A stretch of 5,285 nt of DNA, taken from the NCBI GenBank assembly GCA_023262305.1, contig JALRCK010000190.1, positions 1-5,285 on the forward strand. Direction: 5' to 3'. A program made the position numbers and the translations under genes. Under the pieces are notes generated by a model. It did no database searches and was not told the origin of the DNA. It saw only the letters and a program-made list of their open reading frames with translations. Position 1 is the stretch's first letter. Each line of letters begins with the position of its first letter. Below, piece after piece: positions 5,249 through 5,285 of the stretch. Source of the stretch: Deltaproteobacteria bacterium (lineage in GTDB: Bacteria > Bdellovibrionota_C > UBA2361 > OMII01).

Positions 5249-5285
5249 ATGCAAATCGTTTTGTTGGGACCTCCGGGGGCAGGAA
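5249..5285 (+). CDS. adk: Adenylate kinase, first 12 codons only
   Basis: Adenylate kinase interconverts ATP + AMP and two ADP in the cytoplasm. Only MQIVLLGPPGAG and one further base (A, as expected for lysine) are in the window. This is the first strand and the start of the P-loop, which in the family reads GPPGAGKGTQ or GAPGAGKGTQ directly at the N-terminus. AGGAG at 5237-5241 lies seven bases before the ATG. Adk directly after secY is a common order in bacteria, and the 36-base gap suggests co-transcription with it. Another P-loop kinase cannot be excluded from 12 residues alone, but the position after secY makes adk by far the likeliest. Confidence 0.85.
   Translation, partial: MQIVLLGPPGAG

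Overview
The window is a stretch of the bacterial ribosomal protein cluster that corresponds to the spc operon, all on the + strand. In order it holds the 3' end of rplX (L24), rplE (L5), rpsH (S8), rplF (L6), rplR (L18), rpsE (S5), rpmD (L30), rplO (L15), a strong intrinsic terminator, a roughly 350-base spacer without a convincing gene, secY, and the first 12 codons of adk. Every complete gene is intact, with no frameshift or mobile DNA, and the genetic code is standard (Trp is TGG; stops are TAA or TAG).

Region 1 (1-3527) is a tightly packed operon with gaps of 17 to 41 bases and a purine-rich ribosome binding site before each gene. Its products are co-produced subunits of the 50S (L24, L5, L6, L18, L30, L15) and 30S (S8, S5) particles. 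The clearest departure from the textbook order is that rpsN (S14), normally between rplE and rpsH, is missing: only 18 bases separate those two genes.

Region 2 (3528-3877) begins with a perfect 10-bp GC-rich hairpin capped by a GAGA tetraloop and followed by a T run. The rest of the spacer has two short palindromes, an AT-rich patch and weak promoter-like hexamers. This suggests that secY and adk are transcribed largely apart from the ribosomal genes, whereas secY commonly follows rplO closely.

Region 3 (3878-5285) encodes the SecY translocon channel and the start of adenylate kinase.

The organism is a bacterium of moderate GC content. The presence of L30 argues against cyanobacteria and plastids. 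The SecY N-terminus (IPELKKR...LAVYRFGVFVSTPGVD) recalls the deltaproteobacterial groups (Bdellovibrionota, Myxococcota, SAR324 and similar), but this is an impression from memory and was not tested by phylogeny. Frequent CGA arginine codons and TAG stops in ribosomal protein genes suggest weak selection on codon use. I see no previously undescribed system here; the points worth checking are the absent rpsN, the transcriptional separation of secY, and a few sequence deviations in S5, L18 and L6.
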